From: Maribacter aquivivus
Lineage (GTDB): Bacteria; Bacteroidota; Bacteroidia; Flavobacteriales; Flavobacteriaceae
Length of the DNA stretch: 64,000 nucleotides
Assembly: GCF_900142175.1 (NCBI RefSeq)
Contig: NZ_FQZX01000003.1
Coordinates: forward strand, 226,089-290,088
Direction of reading: 5' to 3'
Shown: one piece after another, positions 25,430-34,513 of the stretch
How positions within the stretch are numbered: position 1 is the first letter of the stretch
How the letters are laid out: each line of letters starts with the position of its first letter
Notes under the pieces: model-generated
What the model saw: the letters and a program-made list of their open reading frames with translations, nothing else
Told to the model about the DNA's origin: nothing
The model's database searches: none
Program-made: the position numbers and the translations under genes

Positions 25430-26542
25430 ATGGTTCAAGAACTTTTTGATCGAGCTGCAAATTGCTTGAAAGAGCAGTTACCTTTTGTATTGTATAGCAA
25501 ACCCAATGAGACAGAATTGGTTGGTGTTTTTCAAAATAACGATACCATTCATAAGGTTAATGATTTTACTGAAACCGGATTCGTTTTTGCTCCGTTCGAT
25601 TTGAATTCAGATGCTATATTATTGAAAATGGATGCTGTAGAAAAGGTTCCTTTAAATTTGCTTCATGAGATTTTGCCTATAGAGAGGGATTCACCTAAAA
25701 ATAACACTGAAGAAAAGGTGAGATATGTCAAATTAATATCGAATGCTATTAATCACATCGATGAAGGTGATTTCAATAAAGTAGTTTTGTCAAGGAAGAT
25801 CGAAGTTGATTGTAAAGACGATTACTTTGAAATATATCAACGAATTCTAAACGTATATAAAAAGGCATTCTGTTATTTCTGGTATCACCCAAAAATAGGA
25901 ACTTGGATGGGTGCTACGCCAGAAATTTTAGTTAAAAGCAACGGTTCTCAATTTACAACAATGTCTTTGGCAGGTACTCAGAACTCTGTAGGTAATGATG
26001 CTCCAAAATGGGAAGAAAAAGAATTGCACGAGCAACAATTGGTTACCGACTATATTTTTGATGCCTTAAAGGATAAGGTAATTTCTCTAAATAGTTCTGA
26101 GCGAGAATCTGTAAGAGCAGGTCAGCTTTGGCATTTACGTACAGAAATGAAAGGTACTTTTGCCCCAAATAAATTTGGTGATGTACTAAAAGCACTTCAT
26201 CCAACGCCTGCTGTTTGCGGTAGTCCGTTGCAAAATGCCAAGAAGTTTATTTTAGAAAACGAACTCTATGATAGAACTTTTTATACGGGATTTCTTGGGG
26301 AACTAAATATGAAATCAGAGTTATCTAGAAATAGAAACCGAAGAAATCAAGAGAACAGTGCCTACAGAAGTGTAATGAAAACTTCAGAACTTTATGTAAA
26401 CCTACGCTGTATGCAATTGTTTAAAGATAAAGCTGAAATATATGTAGGCGGTGGTATTACTGCTGATTCTATTTCTGAAAAGGAGTGGGAAGAAACTGCT
26501 TTAAAAAGCAATACCATGTTTCGTGTTCTAGACGGTAAATAG
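25430..26542 (+). CDS. menF: Isochorismate synthase (chorismate-binding enzyme)
   Basis: A 370-residue chorismate-utilising enzyme starting menaquinone synthesis from chorismate. Motifs are Lys-Val-Val-Leu-Ser-Arg-Lys, Trp-Met-Gly-Ala-Thr-Pro-Glu, Leu-Ala-Gly-Thr-Gln, His-Pro-Thr-Pro-Ala-Val-Cys-Gly, Phe-Leu-Gly-Glu-Leu and Tyr-Val-Gly-Gly-Gly-Ile-Thr. The length (short N-terminus) is usual for Bacteroidota MenF. Anthranilate or salicylate synthases share the fold, but the neighbouring thioesterase and menD make MenF the best call. It starts 1 base after the thioesterase stop. Confidence 0.92.
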   Translation: MVQELFDRAANCLKEQLPFVLYSKPNETELVGVFQNNDTIHKVNDFTETGFVFAPFDLNSDAILLKMDAVEKVPLNLLHEILPIERDSPKNNTEEKVRYVKLISNAINHIDEGDFNKVVLSRKIEVDCKDDYFEIYQRILNVYKKAFCYFWYHPKIGTWMGATPEILVKSNGSQFTTMSLAGTQNSVGNDAPKWEEKELHEQQLVTDYIFDALKDKVISLNSSERESVRAGQLWHLRTEMKGTFAPNKFGDVLKALHPTPAVCGSPLQNAKKFILENELYDRTFYTGFLGELNMKSELSRNRNRRNQENSAYRSVMKTSELYVNLRCMQLFKDKAEIYVGGGITADSISEKEWEETALKSNTMFRVLDGK

Positions 26543-26552
26543 ATTAGTAACT

Positions 26553-26585
26553 TTTGGGTAATAACCCGCTTTGGTCGTATTTTTG
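26553..26585 (+). promoter_or_regulatory. Candidate promoter of menD (TTTG / TAnnTTTG)
   Basis: TTTG at 26553-26556 and TATTTTTG at 26578-26585 are separated by 21 bases, matching the Bacteroidota -33/-7 consensus. It would start transcription at or next to the menD ATG, giving menD its own promoter. Confidence 0.5.
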
Positions 26586-26591
26586 AACTAC

Positions 26592-28343
26592 ATGAAATAC
26601 TCCGCAATACCTACCGCACAATCTATTGTTCAACATTGCCAGGCAAAGAATATTTCTAATATAGTAATATCGCCGGGATCTAGAAATGCACCGCTTACTA
26701 TAGCCTTTGCGGAGAATCCTTATTTTACTTGTTATAGTATTGTAGACGAACGTTGTTCTGCCTTTTTCGCTTTAGGTATGGCGCAACAATTGCAAAAGCC
26801 GGTTGTAGTTCTTTGTACATCTGGTAGTGCGCTTTTAAATTATTACCCAGCAGTTGCAGAGGCATATTTTAGTAATATTCCGTTAATAGTTATTTCTGCT
26901 GACAGACCTATTTACAAATTGGGAATAGGAGATGGGCAAACAATTAACCAGCGAAATGTATTTGAAAACCATATAAGATATTCTGCCAATCTAAAGCAAG
27001 ATGTTAATCACGCTACGGCAAAGGTTTTACAATATAAACCTGAGTGGCTTTCTGATAGAGCTGTAAATGATGTGCAACAAGAAGTGCAGAATTACAATGA
27101 TGGTCAATTAAACCTTGCTCTTGAAATTGCACTGACATCTAATACTCCTATTCATATAAACGCACCTTTTGAAGAGCCTTTGTATGAAACAATTTCAGTG
27201 CCTTCTATTTCTCCGCAAATTAGTGCGATACCAGCTGATATCGATAGTGTAATTGACTTAGAGCAGCACAGAAATATTTGGAAAACTTCGGTTCGTAAAA
27301 TGGTTTTAGTAGGGGTCAACACGTCTAATGCTATTAAAGATATGGTTTTGGAAAAGCTAGCTAATGATCCTAGCGTTATAGTGTTAACAGAAACTACATC
27401 GAACATTCATCATCCTAATTTTTTTAATAGTATAGATTCCTTAGTTGCACCCATAGAAATGCATGTCGATACGGAATTGGAATTCGAAAAATTGAAGCCA
27501 GAGGTATTGATCACTTTTGGCGGACTCATAGTTTCTAAAAAGGTAAAAGCATTTCTAAGAAATTATACGCCAAAACATCATTGGCATATTGGTGGTCAAT
27601 TTGCAAACGATACTTTTTTCTGTTTAGAGGAACATATTAAAATTTCGGTTAATGATTTTTTCAGTGAAATGTATTTAGACGATACGAATCTAAAAAGTGA
27701 GTATTTTTCTCATTGGAATAAGATAAAAGAGAAATATGAGCTTAAAAGAAATGATTATTTAGAAGAGATTCCGTTTTCAGATTTTTTAGCCTTTAATCAT
27801 ATTTTAGCAGCTGTACCTGATGATTATATGTTGCAATTGGCAAACAGTTCTACTATTAGATATACTCAGTTATTCAATGTTAACCCTACACTAAAAGTGT
27901 TTTGTAATAGAGGTACAAGTGGCATAGATGGTAGTACATCTACTGCAATAGGTGCATCTTTGGCTAGTAGCTCACCTACACTTTTTATAACAGGCGACCT
28001 TAGCTTTTTCTATGATAGTAATGCGTTGTGGAATAGTTACTTAAAGCCTAATTTTAGAATTATTGTTGTTAATAATAATGGCGGCGGAATTTTTAGAATA
28101 CTTCCAGGGAAGGAGAATTCTAATGTTTTTGAAACCTATTTTGAAACCAGACATACCTTATCGTCAGAGCATCTTTGTGCTATGTATGGTTTCAATTATT
28201 TAAGGGCAAATTCATCTCAAGAACTTGAAGAAGAATTAAGTACGTTTTTTGATGAAACCGATCGTCCGCAATTACTGGAAATTACTACGCCTACATTAAA
28301 AAACGATAAAATTTTGATTGATTATTTTCGTTTCATATCTTAG
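26592..28343 (+). CDS. menD: 2-succinyl-5-enolpyruvyl-6-hydroxy-3-cyclohexene-1-carboxylate synthase
   Basis: A 583-residue thiamine-diphosphate enzyme condensing isochorismate with 2-oxoglutarate. The N-terminal motif Ser-Pro-Gly-Ser-Arg-Asn-Ala-Pro-Leu-Thr-Ile-Ala is diagnostic of MenD. Asp-Glu-Arg-Cys-Ser-Ala-Phe carries the catalytic Glu, and the C-terminal ThDP motif spans Gly-Asp-Leu-Ser-Phe-Phe-Tyr-Asp to Asn-Asn-Asn-Gly-Gly-Gly-Ile. A TTG 21 bases upstream is possible, but the ATG at 26592 matches family starts. It follows menF by 49 bases. No menB follows it. Confidence 0.96.
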   Translation: MKYSAIPTAQSIVQHCQAKNISNIVISPGSRNAPLTIAFAENPYFTCYSIVDERCSAFFALGMAQQLQKPVVVLCTSGSALLNYYPAVAEAYFSNIPLIVISADRPIYKLGIGDGQTINQRNVFENHIRYSANLKQDVNHATAKVLQYKPEWLSDRAVNDVQQEVQNYNDGQLNLALEIALTSNTPIHINAPFEEPLYETISVPSISPQISAIPADIDSVIDLEQHRNIWKTSVRKMVLVGVNTSNAIKDMVLEKLANDPSVIVLTETTSNIHHPNFFNSIDSLVAPIEMHVDTELEFEKLKPEVLITFGGLIVSKKVKAFLRNYTPKHHWHIGGQFANDTFFCLEEHIKISVNDFFSEMYLDDTNLKSEYFSHWNKIKEKYELKRNDYLEEIPFSDFLAFNHILAAVPDDYMLQLANSSTIRYTQLFNVNPTLKVFCNRGTSGIDGSTSTAIGASLASSSPTLFITGDLSFFYDSNALWNSYLKPNFRIIVVNNNGGGIFRILPGKENSNVFETYFETRHTLSSEHLCAMYGFNYLRANSSQELEEELSTFFDETDRPQLLEITTPTLKNDKILIDYFRFIS

Positions 28344-28377
28344 TGGTGTATTAACCATTAATTATAACACATTTAAC

Positions 28378-28722
28378 ATGAGTAAAAGAGACGATTTAAT
28401 CGAAAAGTATGCTGCGGACATCAAAGATAAATTTGGTGAAGATGCAGATATGGACTTGCTTAAAAAAGTAACTGTTGGTCTAGGACCATCTATTTACAAC
28501 ATCGATGCTTCTAAAGTATCTGGTAGTGATCAAAAAGAATTGGATACTGTAAAGAACAATTACTTGATCAAAAAGTTAGGTCTTCCTGATAATGCTAAAT
28601 TAGATGAAGCACTTGCAACTGTTATGGACAAGTACGGTTCTTCTAACAGAAACAAGCATAGAGCTGTTATCTATTACAAGCTTTGTCAACATTTCAAAAA
28701 AGCATCTGTTTACGATAAATAG
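28378..28722 (+). CDS. DUF2853 family protein
   Basis: A 114-residue small acidic, helical, cytoplasmic protein. The sequence (start Ser-Lys-Arg-Asp-Asp-Leu-Ile-Glu-Lys-Tyr, then Lys-Val-Thr-x-Gly-Leu-Gly-Pro-Ser-Ile-Tyr, then a Tyr-Tyr-Lys-Leu-Cys C-terminus) matches DUF2853, whose function is unknown. It lies 34 bases downstream of menD and is closed by a strong terminator, so it may be the last gene of the menD unit. A link to menaquinone synthesis is not established. Confidence 0.85.
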   Translation: MSKRDDLIEKYAADIKDKFGEDADMDLLKKVTVGLGPSIYNIDASKVSGSDQKELDTVKNNYLIKKLGLPDNAKLDEALATVMDKYGSSNRNKHRAVIYYKLCQHFKKASVYDK

Positions 28723-28740
28723 TCAGATGTCTAATAAATT

Positions 28741-28772
28741 AAAGACCGTTACCATTTTTGGTGACGGTCTTT
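28741..28772 (+). terminator. Intrinsic terminator after DUF2853 gene
   Basis: A 13-bp stem (one G-T pair) AAAGACCGTTACC / GGTGACGGTCTTT with a 6-base loop and a long T run. Confidence 0.9.
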
Positions 28773-28805
28773 TTTTTTACGTTAAGATTATTAATATTTA
28801 AAATG

Positions 28806-28813
28806 TAATTTTG
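28806..28813 (+). promoter_or_regulatory. TAnnTTTG element 4 bases before CvfB-like start
   Basis: TAATTTTG followed by CAAC and the ATG at 28818. It lies just after the preceding terminator, so a new transcript must begin here. Confidence 0.4.
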
Positions 28814-28817
28814 CAAC

Positions 28818-29654
28818 ATGATAGAATTAGGACGTATAAACAACCTTGAGATTTTAAGAGACACTAGTGTTGGACTCTTTTTGGGTGATGAAGAAGGAAA
28901 TGATGTATTGTTGCCAAATAAATATGTACCAACAACATATGAAATAGGAGAGAAAATTAAAGTTTTCTGTTATTTAGATTATGATGAAAGACCAGTTGCA
29001 ACTACTTTAGATCCAGACATTATGCTTGGTGAGTTTAGGTTATTGCAAGTAGCTGAGGTTAATGAGTTTGGTGCGTTTATGCAATGGGGTCTTGAGAAAC
29101 ATCTTTTAGTTCCTTTCCGTGAGCAACGTGTTAAGATGAAAGAAGGACAGTGGTATGTAGTTCATTGCTATTTAGATGAACGTTCTGGTAGATTGGTTGC
29201 TTCAAATAAGTTGGACAGATTTTTAAGTAATGATACTATTGATCTTAAAGTATGGGAGAAGGTAGATTTAGTTGTTACCAGACAAACCGATTTAGGTTGG
29301 GAGGTTATTGTTAATGAAAAGCACAAGGGGTTAGTTTACTTTAACGAAGTTTTCAAACCAATTAATATTGGAGACGTTATACCTGGCTGTATTAAGACCA
29401 TTAGAAAAGACAATAAATTAGATATTTCTCTTCAGCCATTAGGTACAAAGGTTTTGGAACCTGCTGCTAATAAAATATATGAAGTGTTGGTAGAAAGTGG
29501 TGGTTTTTTAGGGCTACATGATAAGTCTGCACCAGAAGAAATAAGAGATGTTTTTCAAATGAGTAAGAAAACATTTAAAAAAGGTTTAGGAACCTTATAT
29601 AAAGAAAGAAAAATAAAAATTGAGTCTGATGGTATCAGCCTTTTAGATGACTAA
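28818..29654 (+). CDS. CvfB-like S1-domain RNA-binding protein
   Basis: A 278-residue cytoplasmic RNA-binding protein of the CvfB/YitL type. Three S1-like modules (about residues 1-65, 68-140 and 145-210) precede a winged-helix C-terminus (about 225-278). Characteristic stretches include Val-Leu-Leu-Pro-Asn-Lys-Tyr-Val-Pro, Gly-Ala-Phe-Met-Gln-Trp-Gly-Leu-Glu-Lys-His and Met-Ser-Lys-Lys-Thr-Phe-Lys-Lys-Gly-Leu-Gly. In Staphylococcus the family affects virulence gene expression; its role in Bacteroidota is unknown. It appears to be transcribed separately from menD. Confidence 0.9.
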   Translation: MIELGRINNLEILRDTSVGLFLGDEEGNDVLLPNKYVPTTYEIGEKIKVFCYLDYDERPVATTLDPDIMLGEFRLLQVAEVNEFGAFMQWGLEKHLLVPFREQRVKMKEGQWYVVHCYLDERSGRLVASNKLDRFLSNDTIDLKVWEKVDLVVTRQTDLGWEVIVNEKHKGLVYFNEVFKPINIGDVIPGCIKTIRKDNKLDISLQPLGTKVLEPAANKIYEVLVESGGFLGLHDKSAPEEIRDVFQMSKKTFKKGLGTLYKERKIKIESDGISLLDD

Positions 29655-29823
29655 ATAAAAATGTAGGAATATTATTTTATATTTGATTTTCAACAGAATA
29701 TCTCAAATAATCATCGTGTTTATTGTGATAAGTTACTTTTAATTTTATTTTTGTATCAATTAAAAAGTTATTAACAATTTTTAACTTACTTTTAGATTTT
29801 AAGCGTAAAAATTACCCCTGTAT

Positions 29824-30432
29824 ATGCCCTTTATAGAAGAAAGCGATTTACTAGAATTACATAAAGACGTCGATAAAGCACAAATTATCAATGAGCGTTT
29901 ATTAGATCAAATAAAATTCAAGAACAAAGAATTAAAAAAGAGTAAGATTCAGCGTAATATTTTGGCAGGAATCACGGGTCTTTTTTTAATTGGCGGTTTG
30001 GCATTTACTTCATTTACTGCTGGTCTGTCAAGTTCAGGTGGTTTTAATAGAAAAGCTTCTAATGATTTAGTATTAACTTCTATAGATAGTGTAGATGCTA
30101 TTAGAACTCGCTTAGAAAGTTTAAAAGAACAGAATGAAGAGCTAAGTCTTGTTAAAGAATTTTACCTAGCTAAAGAGTTCTTACAGAAAGAAAAAATATA
30201 TTCGGTACAAGTAAAATCTTTCGTTGATAATAATGTCACTTTGGCTTCTGAAGCTTTAACAAATACGCTTTTCGTTAAAACCAATCCTTTTTACTCGTAT
30301 TCATTAGGTAATTTTGAGACTTTAGAAGAGGCGCAATCGTTTAGGAAACAATTGGTAGATATTGGTTTTGGTGATGCTTTCGTAGCTTCTTACCAAGACG
30401 GTAAAAGAATTCAAATAGAAGATCCTTTTTAG
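29824..30432 (+). CDS. Single-pass membrane protein with SPOR-like C-terminus
   Basis: A 202-residue protein. A helical cytoplasmic N-terminus (residues 1-40) is followed by a membrane segment (about 44-66), a coiled coil (about 85-120) and a C-terminal segment (about 125-195). That last segment has the SPOR pattern: Tyr-Ser-Val-Gln-Val-Lys-Ser-Phe, then Tyr-Ser-Leu-Gly-Asn-Phe-Glu-Thr-Leu-Glu-Glu-Ala, then Gly-Phe-Gly-Asp-Ala-Phe-Val. SPOR domains bind denuded peptidoglycan glycans at division sites, so a cell-envelope role is likely. Its stop overlaps the GTG start of menA by one base, so it is translated together with menA. Confidence 0.75.
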   Translation: MPFIEESDLLELHKDVDKAQIINERLLDQIKFKNKELKKSKIQRNILAGITGLFLIGGLAFTSFTAGLSSSGGFNRKASNDLVLTSIDSVDAIRTRLESLKEQNEELSLVKEFYLAKEFLQKEKIYSVQVKSFVDNNVTLASEALTNTLFVKTNPFYSYSLGNFETLEEAQSFRKQLVDIGFGDAFVASYQDGKRIQIEDPF

Positions 30433-31340
30433 TGACAAAAGTTAAAGCTTGGCTAAACGCAGCAAGACTTAGAACGCTTCCCTTATCAATTTCAGGTATA
30501 CTTGTAGGTACTGCTATGGCAGCTTATCATGGGGTTACGAATGTTAGTATTTTTATTCTAGCAATCTTAACAACCATTGGTTTACAGGTTACCTCTAATT
30601 TTGCAAATGACTATGGTGACGGTGTCAAAGGTACTGATGGTGACGATAGGGTAGGGCCAAAACGAGCCCTGCAAAGCGGACTTCTAACTGCAGCGCAGTT
30701 AAAATCTGGTATCTATATCAGTATTGTAATAAACGCAATTCTCATTGTAGCTTTAATCATTACTTCTTTTGGTTTACAAGATATTCTATATCCTGTTTTA
30801 TTCTTATTACTTGGTGCGTTCGCTATTTGGGCAGCGATTAAGTATACTGTAGGCAAATCTGCTTACGGGTATAACGGTCTTGGAGATATTTTTGTTTTTA
30901 TATTTTTTGGACTGGTCAGTGTTTTAGGTTCTATGTTCTTGTATCTGAAGGCAATATCTTTTATGACCGTGTTGCCAGCAGTTTCTATAGGCTTATTAAG
31001 TGTAGGTGTTCTTAACCTTAATAATATGAGAGATATAAAGTCTGATGCCGCAGTTGGTAAGAATACAATGGTGGTTAAAATGGGGTTGCCAAAGGCAAAA
31101 AAATATCATTACACACTGTTAATTATATCGTTTTTGTGTCTGTTTTGTTTCTTACTTACAACAAATGGATCACAAATACGTTATGTATGTCTTGCAGGCT
31201 ACCTTCTGGTGTTTATTCATTTAAGAAAAGTAGCTAGCACGAATAACGAGGCAGAACTTGATCCAGAGCTAAAAAAATTGGCTTTAAGTACCTTTTTTAT
31301 CGCCTTGTTGTTTTTTATTAGTTATTATTATTTTTTGTAA
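30432..31340 (+). CDS. menA: 1,4-dihydroxy-2-naphthoate polyprenyltransferase
   Basis: A 302-residue membrane prenyltransferase that attaches the isoprenoid tail in menaquinone synthesis. The UbiA-family motif Asn-Phe-Ala-Asn-Asp-Tyr-Gly-Asp-Gly-Val-Lys-Gly-Thr-Asp (about residues 56-69) and the second Asp-rich motif Asn-Asn-Met-Arg-Asp-Ile-Lys-Ser-Asp are present, with about eight membrane segments. It starts with GTG at 30432, sharing its first base with the stop of the SPOR-like gene. Confidence 0.95.
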   Translation: MTKVKAWLNAARLRTLPLSISGILVGTAMAAYHGVTNVSIFILAILTTIGLQVTSNFANDYGDGVKGTDGDDRVGPKRALQSGLLTAAQLKSGIYISIVINAILIVALIITSFGLQDILYPVLFLLLGAFAIWAAIKYTVGKSAYGYNGLGDIFVFIFFGLVSVLGSMFLYLKAISFMTVLPAVSIGLLSVGVLNLNNMRDIKSDAAVGKNTMVVKMGLPKAKKYHYTLLIISFLCLFCFLLTTNGSQIRYVCLAGYLLVFIHLRKVASTNNEAELDPELKKLALSTFFIALLFFISYYYFL

Positions 31341-31372
31341 TTTTGAGTATAACCCACAAACCAATTTAAACC

Positions 31373-32137
31373 TTGGAACAACCCATAAAAATTCTAATTG
31401 TTGAGGATAATGTGATCATCGCTGATGATATGCAATCTATGCTAGAGGAAATAGGATATGAAATAGTTGACAACGTAATTGTATACGAACAGGCTGTTGA
31501 AGTTTTAAAAACCCAACAGGTAGATTTAGTTCTAATTGATATCATTTTAGCTTCTGATAAAACGGGTATTGATTTGGGTAAACACATTAGAGAGAATTAT
31601 GATATTCCTTTCATTTTTGTAACATCGAACTCTGATCGTGCAACGGTTGAAAATGCTAAAACAGTGAAACCAAACGGTTATCTGGTTAAACCATTTGAAC
31701 AACAAGATTTATATACTTCTATAGAAATTGCATTATCTAACTTTATTTATGGAAAACAGACTGCGGCTAATAATGGGGCTGCAAACGCTACCAATACGGA
31801 AGACGTTGCAATGTCTAATTCAATTTTAAAGGATTCTATATTCGTTAAGAAGCAACATCTTTATTATAGAATACAATTTGGTGATATTCAATTTATCAAA
31901 GCTGATAATGTCTATTTAGAAGTAAATACTGTAGATAAAAAGTTTTTGGTGCGTTCACCATTAAAAGATTATTTAGAGAAGTTACCACAGAATAAGTTTT
32001 ATAGAGCTCATAAGTCATACATTGTAAATGTAGATCATATTGATGCTATCAATTCAAAAGATATTATGATCAATAATACGCTGATCCCAATCTCTAAAGA
32101 TTTTAAAGAGTTTATAATCTCGGCTATGAATTCCTAA
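31373..32137 (+). CDS. LytTR-family response regulator
   Basis: A 254-residue two-component regulator. The receiver domain (residues 5-120) has acidic residues at 11-12, phospho-acceptor Asp56, Thr/Ser at 84-85 and Lys106. An Ala/Asn/Thr linker (about 125-145) leads to a LytTR DNA-binding domain (about 152-250). It starts with TTG at 31373; no ATG precedes the receiver fold. A strong terminator follows, but the histidine kinase gene 400 bases downstream is a likely partner. Confidence 0.92.
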   Translation: MEQPIKILIVEDNVIIADDMQSMLEEIGYEIVDNVIVYEQAVEVLKTQQVDLVLIDIILASDKTGIDLGKHIRENYDIPFIFVTSNSDRATVENAKTVKPNGYLVKPFEQQDLYTSIEIALSNFIYGKQTAANNGAANATNTEDVAMSNSILKDSIFVKKQHLYYRIQFGDIQFIKADNVYLEVNTVDKKFLVRSPLKDYLEKLPQNKFYRAHKSYIVNVDHIDAINSKDIMINNTLIPISKDFKEFIISAMNS

Positions 32138-32152
32138 TCCGAGTTAGCATAT

Positions 32153-32183
32153 AAAAAAAACACCTTTTTAAGGTGTTTTTTTT
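32153..32183 (+). terminator. Intrinsic terminator after response regulator
   Basis: A stem AAAAAAAACACCTT / AAGGTGTTTTTTTT with a 3-base loop and a T run, 16 bases after the regulator stop. Confidence 0.9.
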
Positions 32184-32208
32184 TGCTTTTACCTCAGATG
32201 AAATGTAA

Positions 32209-32280
32209 TTATTCATCGATAAAGTGTATCTTTTTACCGTTGAAATACATGGTTATGTAGTCTAAAATCGTTTCACTACA
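32209..32280 (-). pseudogene. Possible relic of an IS3-type transposase C-terminus
   Basis: The minus-strand frame ends Glu-Thr-Ile-Leu-Asp-Tyr-Ile-x-x-Tyr-Phe-Asn-Gly-Lys-Lys-Ile-His followed by four residues and a stop. Known: IS3-family OrfB proteins end with Asp-Tyr-Ile-Glu-x-(Tyr/Phe)-Tyr-Asn-x-(Lys/Arg)-(Lys/Arg)-x-His. Only about 20 residues match and nothing upstream continues the similarity, so this is a decayed fragment at best and chance similarity at worst. Confidence 0.25.
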
Positions 32281-32540
32281 ATAATTGAGGGTTACACAAC
32301 AAATAATCCTAATACGTATGGCTTATTTATAATTTTGAAATATTAGAAATTGAAAGGCTTTTTGTCTAGAACCTTGTTTTGAAACTAAAATATGCTTCAA
32401 TTTTTAATGAAATAGTAAAAAGTACGTAGAACACGCTTTTTGGGCTTTAGGTTATTTGAAAATCATTTAATGAGGGCTCACAACAAAAATTTAGTAGAAT
32501 CGGGTATAAGTTATAAGTTTGATTCTGCTTTTATTGAGAT

Positions 32541-34511
32541 ATGAAAAAACATTTTATTTTGAGATTAATGTGCACTTTGATTTTTAGTGTATATACGTGC
32601 CTTGGTTTTGCGCAAGACGATGTAGAAACTCAGAATGAAGATTATTACGAACAATTTCAAGATTTAGAGAACGGTGAACTACGTTCGTTCTTCTTTTTTA
32701 ATACTCCCAACCGCTACAATCAGAATTCTCCGTACGATTGGTTAGATACTGTAAAGGTTTATTTAAACAGTTCTGAAAAAACAAAAGATTCAATTTCTAT
32801 ACGAAACTACCAACTTATAGAATCTCAAATTTATTATGATTTGGGTAACTACGAGAGAAGTTTAGCAATTGCAAGACCACTTTATGATAATATATTAAAA
32901 TTAGATGTAGAGTCTAAGCAGACCATTCTAAGCATATTAGATAACAATTATGCTATGCTTGAGTTGTATGACAAGCAAATAGAGATTAGAAGGGTAAAAC
33001 GTGAATTAGGATTAACTGATAACGTTGCCTTTTATGATATTTACGCGAGTTTAGGTCAATATAGAAAGGCTATGCGTGATTACATGGTCGAAGAGAAAAA
33101 GGTGCTTAAAGATGACGACTACTATGGTCAGGCTATTTATAACAACACCATTGGTAATTATTTAAGATTAGATAAGTCTACATCAACTGCATTGAGTTAT
33201 TTTAAGAAAGCAGAAGGACTTATAACGGTTTTTCTAAGTGATGTTACCAACCAGCATTCCGATAAGGAAATTGCAGATGGTAGAATTCTAAACGGATTGA
33301 TTATAGGTAATATTGGTAAAAGTCACGTGCAATTAGGTGAATATGAAAAGGCTATTCCGTTTTTAGAAGAGAGTAGAGAAATCATCAAAAAATATAATAA
33401 AAGTAAATTTTCTTCTGATATTATTGAGAATACACTTGCCTTAGCAGAATGTTATTTGAAATTAGATGATTACGCCAAAGCCACAGATTATTTAAGTGAC
33501 GACCTTAACCCTATTAAATCTGCCAATATTTTAAAGCGTAATAGAATTTATGCCGATTACTATTTTAAAACTGGCGATTTTAAAAATTCTACAGTTTATC
33601 TTAAAAAGAATATCAGAATTAGAGATTCTATTGATGCGTTGGAATCTAATATCAAAAACCAACAATTGACTTCTGTTGTTGCTCAAGATTTAGAGAATTC
33701 TAGAAAAACAATGGAGCACCAGAAAGCTCAGTTAGAGGAATCTAGAAAAGATATTAAGGCTAGAGATGATAAAATTAGTTTGGTGTTTGTATCCTTGATA
33801 TTTACACTTATTGGTTTTGCAGGTTTAGTATACGCTTACTTAAAGAGTATCAAAAACCAACGCTTAATTGCCGAGCAAAAATTTATAATCGAAAACTCAT
33901 TGGTAGAGAAAGATTCTCTGCTAAAAGAAATTCACCATAGGGTTAAAAATAACCTACAAATGGTTTCTAGTTTATTGAGTTTGCAAACTAAAAATACCCG
34001 TAGCAAGGCGGCAATTGCTGCATTGGAAGAAGGAAAGAGTAGAGTGAAGGCAATGGCTTTAATACATCAGAAATTGTATCAAAATGATGACTTATCGGTT
34101 ATTGAGATGCAAGGGTATATTGAAAGTTTGATTAACAGTATTCAGTCTGTTTATAAAAAAGGTGGGCATAGTATTAATATTACTATTGATGCCGAAGGTG
34201 TAGAATTGGATATTGATAGGGCAATTCCGTTTGGTCTTATATTAAATGAATTGGTTTCTAATTCTTTTAAATATGCTTTTCCTAATGATGATAGCGATGG
34301 TAAAATATACATTCATTTACGAAAAATAGCAGGGCAAGAAGGCTTCTTTGAGTACACTGATAATGGTATTGGTTTACCTGAAGATTCAGATGAACGAGCA
34401 AGTTCTTCTATGGGTATTCGTTTAATGAGTAGATTGGCAAATCAACTTCAGACTTCATTGAAAACTGATAAAACACAAGACGGAGTTCGTTTTTGGTTTA
34501 ATTTTAAATAA
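32541..34511 (+). CDS. Sensor histidine kinase with TPR input domain (HisKA_2 type)
   Basis: A 656-residue kinase. A signal peptide (residues 1-24) and a periplasmic TPR-like helical region (about 80-360) precede a membrane segment (413-433). The HisKA_2 dimerisation helix follows, with His465 or 466 in Glu-Ile-His-His-Arg-Val-Lys-Asn-Asn-Leu-Gln, and then an HATPase_c domain with Asn-Glu-Leu-Val-Ser-Asn-Ser-Phe-Lys-Tyr-Ala and Asp-Asn-Gly-Ile-Gly-Leu-Pro. It probably phosphorylates the LytTR regulator encoded just before it. The TPR input suggests sensing of a protein partner or envelope state; the signal is unknown. Confidence 0.92.
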   Translation: MKKHFILRLMCTLIFSVYTCLGFAQDDVETQNEDYYEQFQDLENGELRSFFFFNTPNRYNQNSPYDWLDTVKVYLNSSEKTKDSISIRNYQLIESQIYYDLGNYERSLAIARPLYDNILKLDVESKQTILSILDNNYAMLELYDKQIEIRRVKRELGLTDNVAFYDIYASLGQYRKAMRDYMVEEKKVLKDDDYYGQAIYNNTIGNYLRLDKSTSTALSYFKKAEGLITVFLSDVTNQHSDKEIADGRILNGLIIGNIGKSHVQLGEYEKAIPFLEESREIIKKYNKSKFSSDIIENTLALAECYLKLDDYAKATDYLSDDLNPIKSANILKRNRIYADYYFKTGDFKNSTVYLKKNIRIRDSIDALESNIKNQQLTSVVAQDLENSRKTMEHQKAQLEESRKDIKARDDKISLVFVSLIFTLIGFAGLVYAYLKSIKNQRLIAEQKFIIENSLVEKDSLLKEIHHRVKNNLQMVSSLLSLQTKNTRSKAAIAALEEGKSRVKAMALIHQKLYQNDDLSVIEMQGYIESLINSIQSVYKKGGHSINITIDAEGVELDIDRAIPFGLILNELVSNSFKYAFPNDDSDGKIYIHLRKIAGQEGFFEYTDNGIGLPEDSDERASSSMGIRLMSRLANQLQTSLKTDKTQDGVRFWFNFK

Positions 34512-34513
34512 GG

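Larger units (their letters stand above)
32138..32540. other. Gene-free region of 403 bases between regulator and kinase genes
   Basis: It starts with a strong terminator (32153-32183), followed by a short reverse-strand stretch resembling a transposase C-terminus (32209-32280). There is no intact gene. A TAAGTTTG at 32514-32521, with TTTA at 32490-32493 (20-base spacing), could be the promoter of the kinase gene starting at 32541. Confidence 0.6.
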
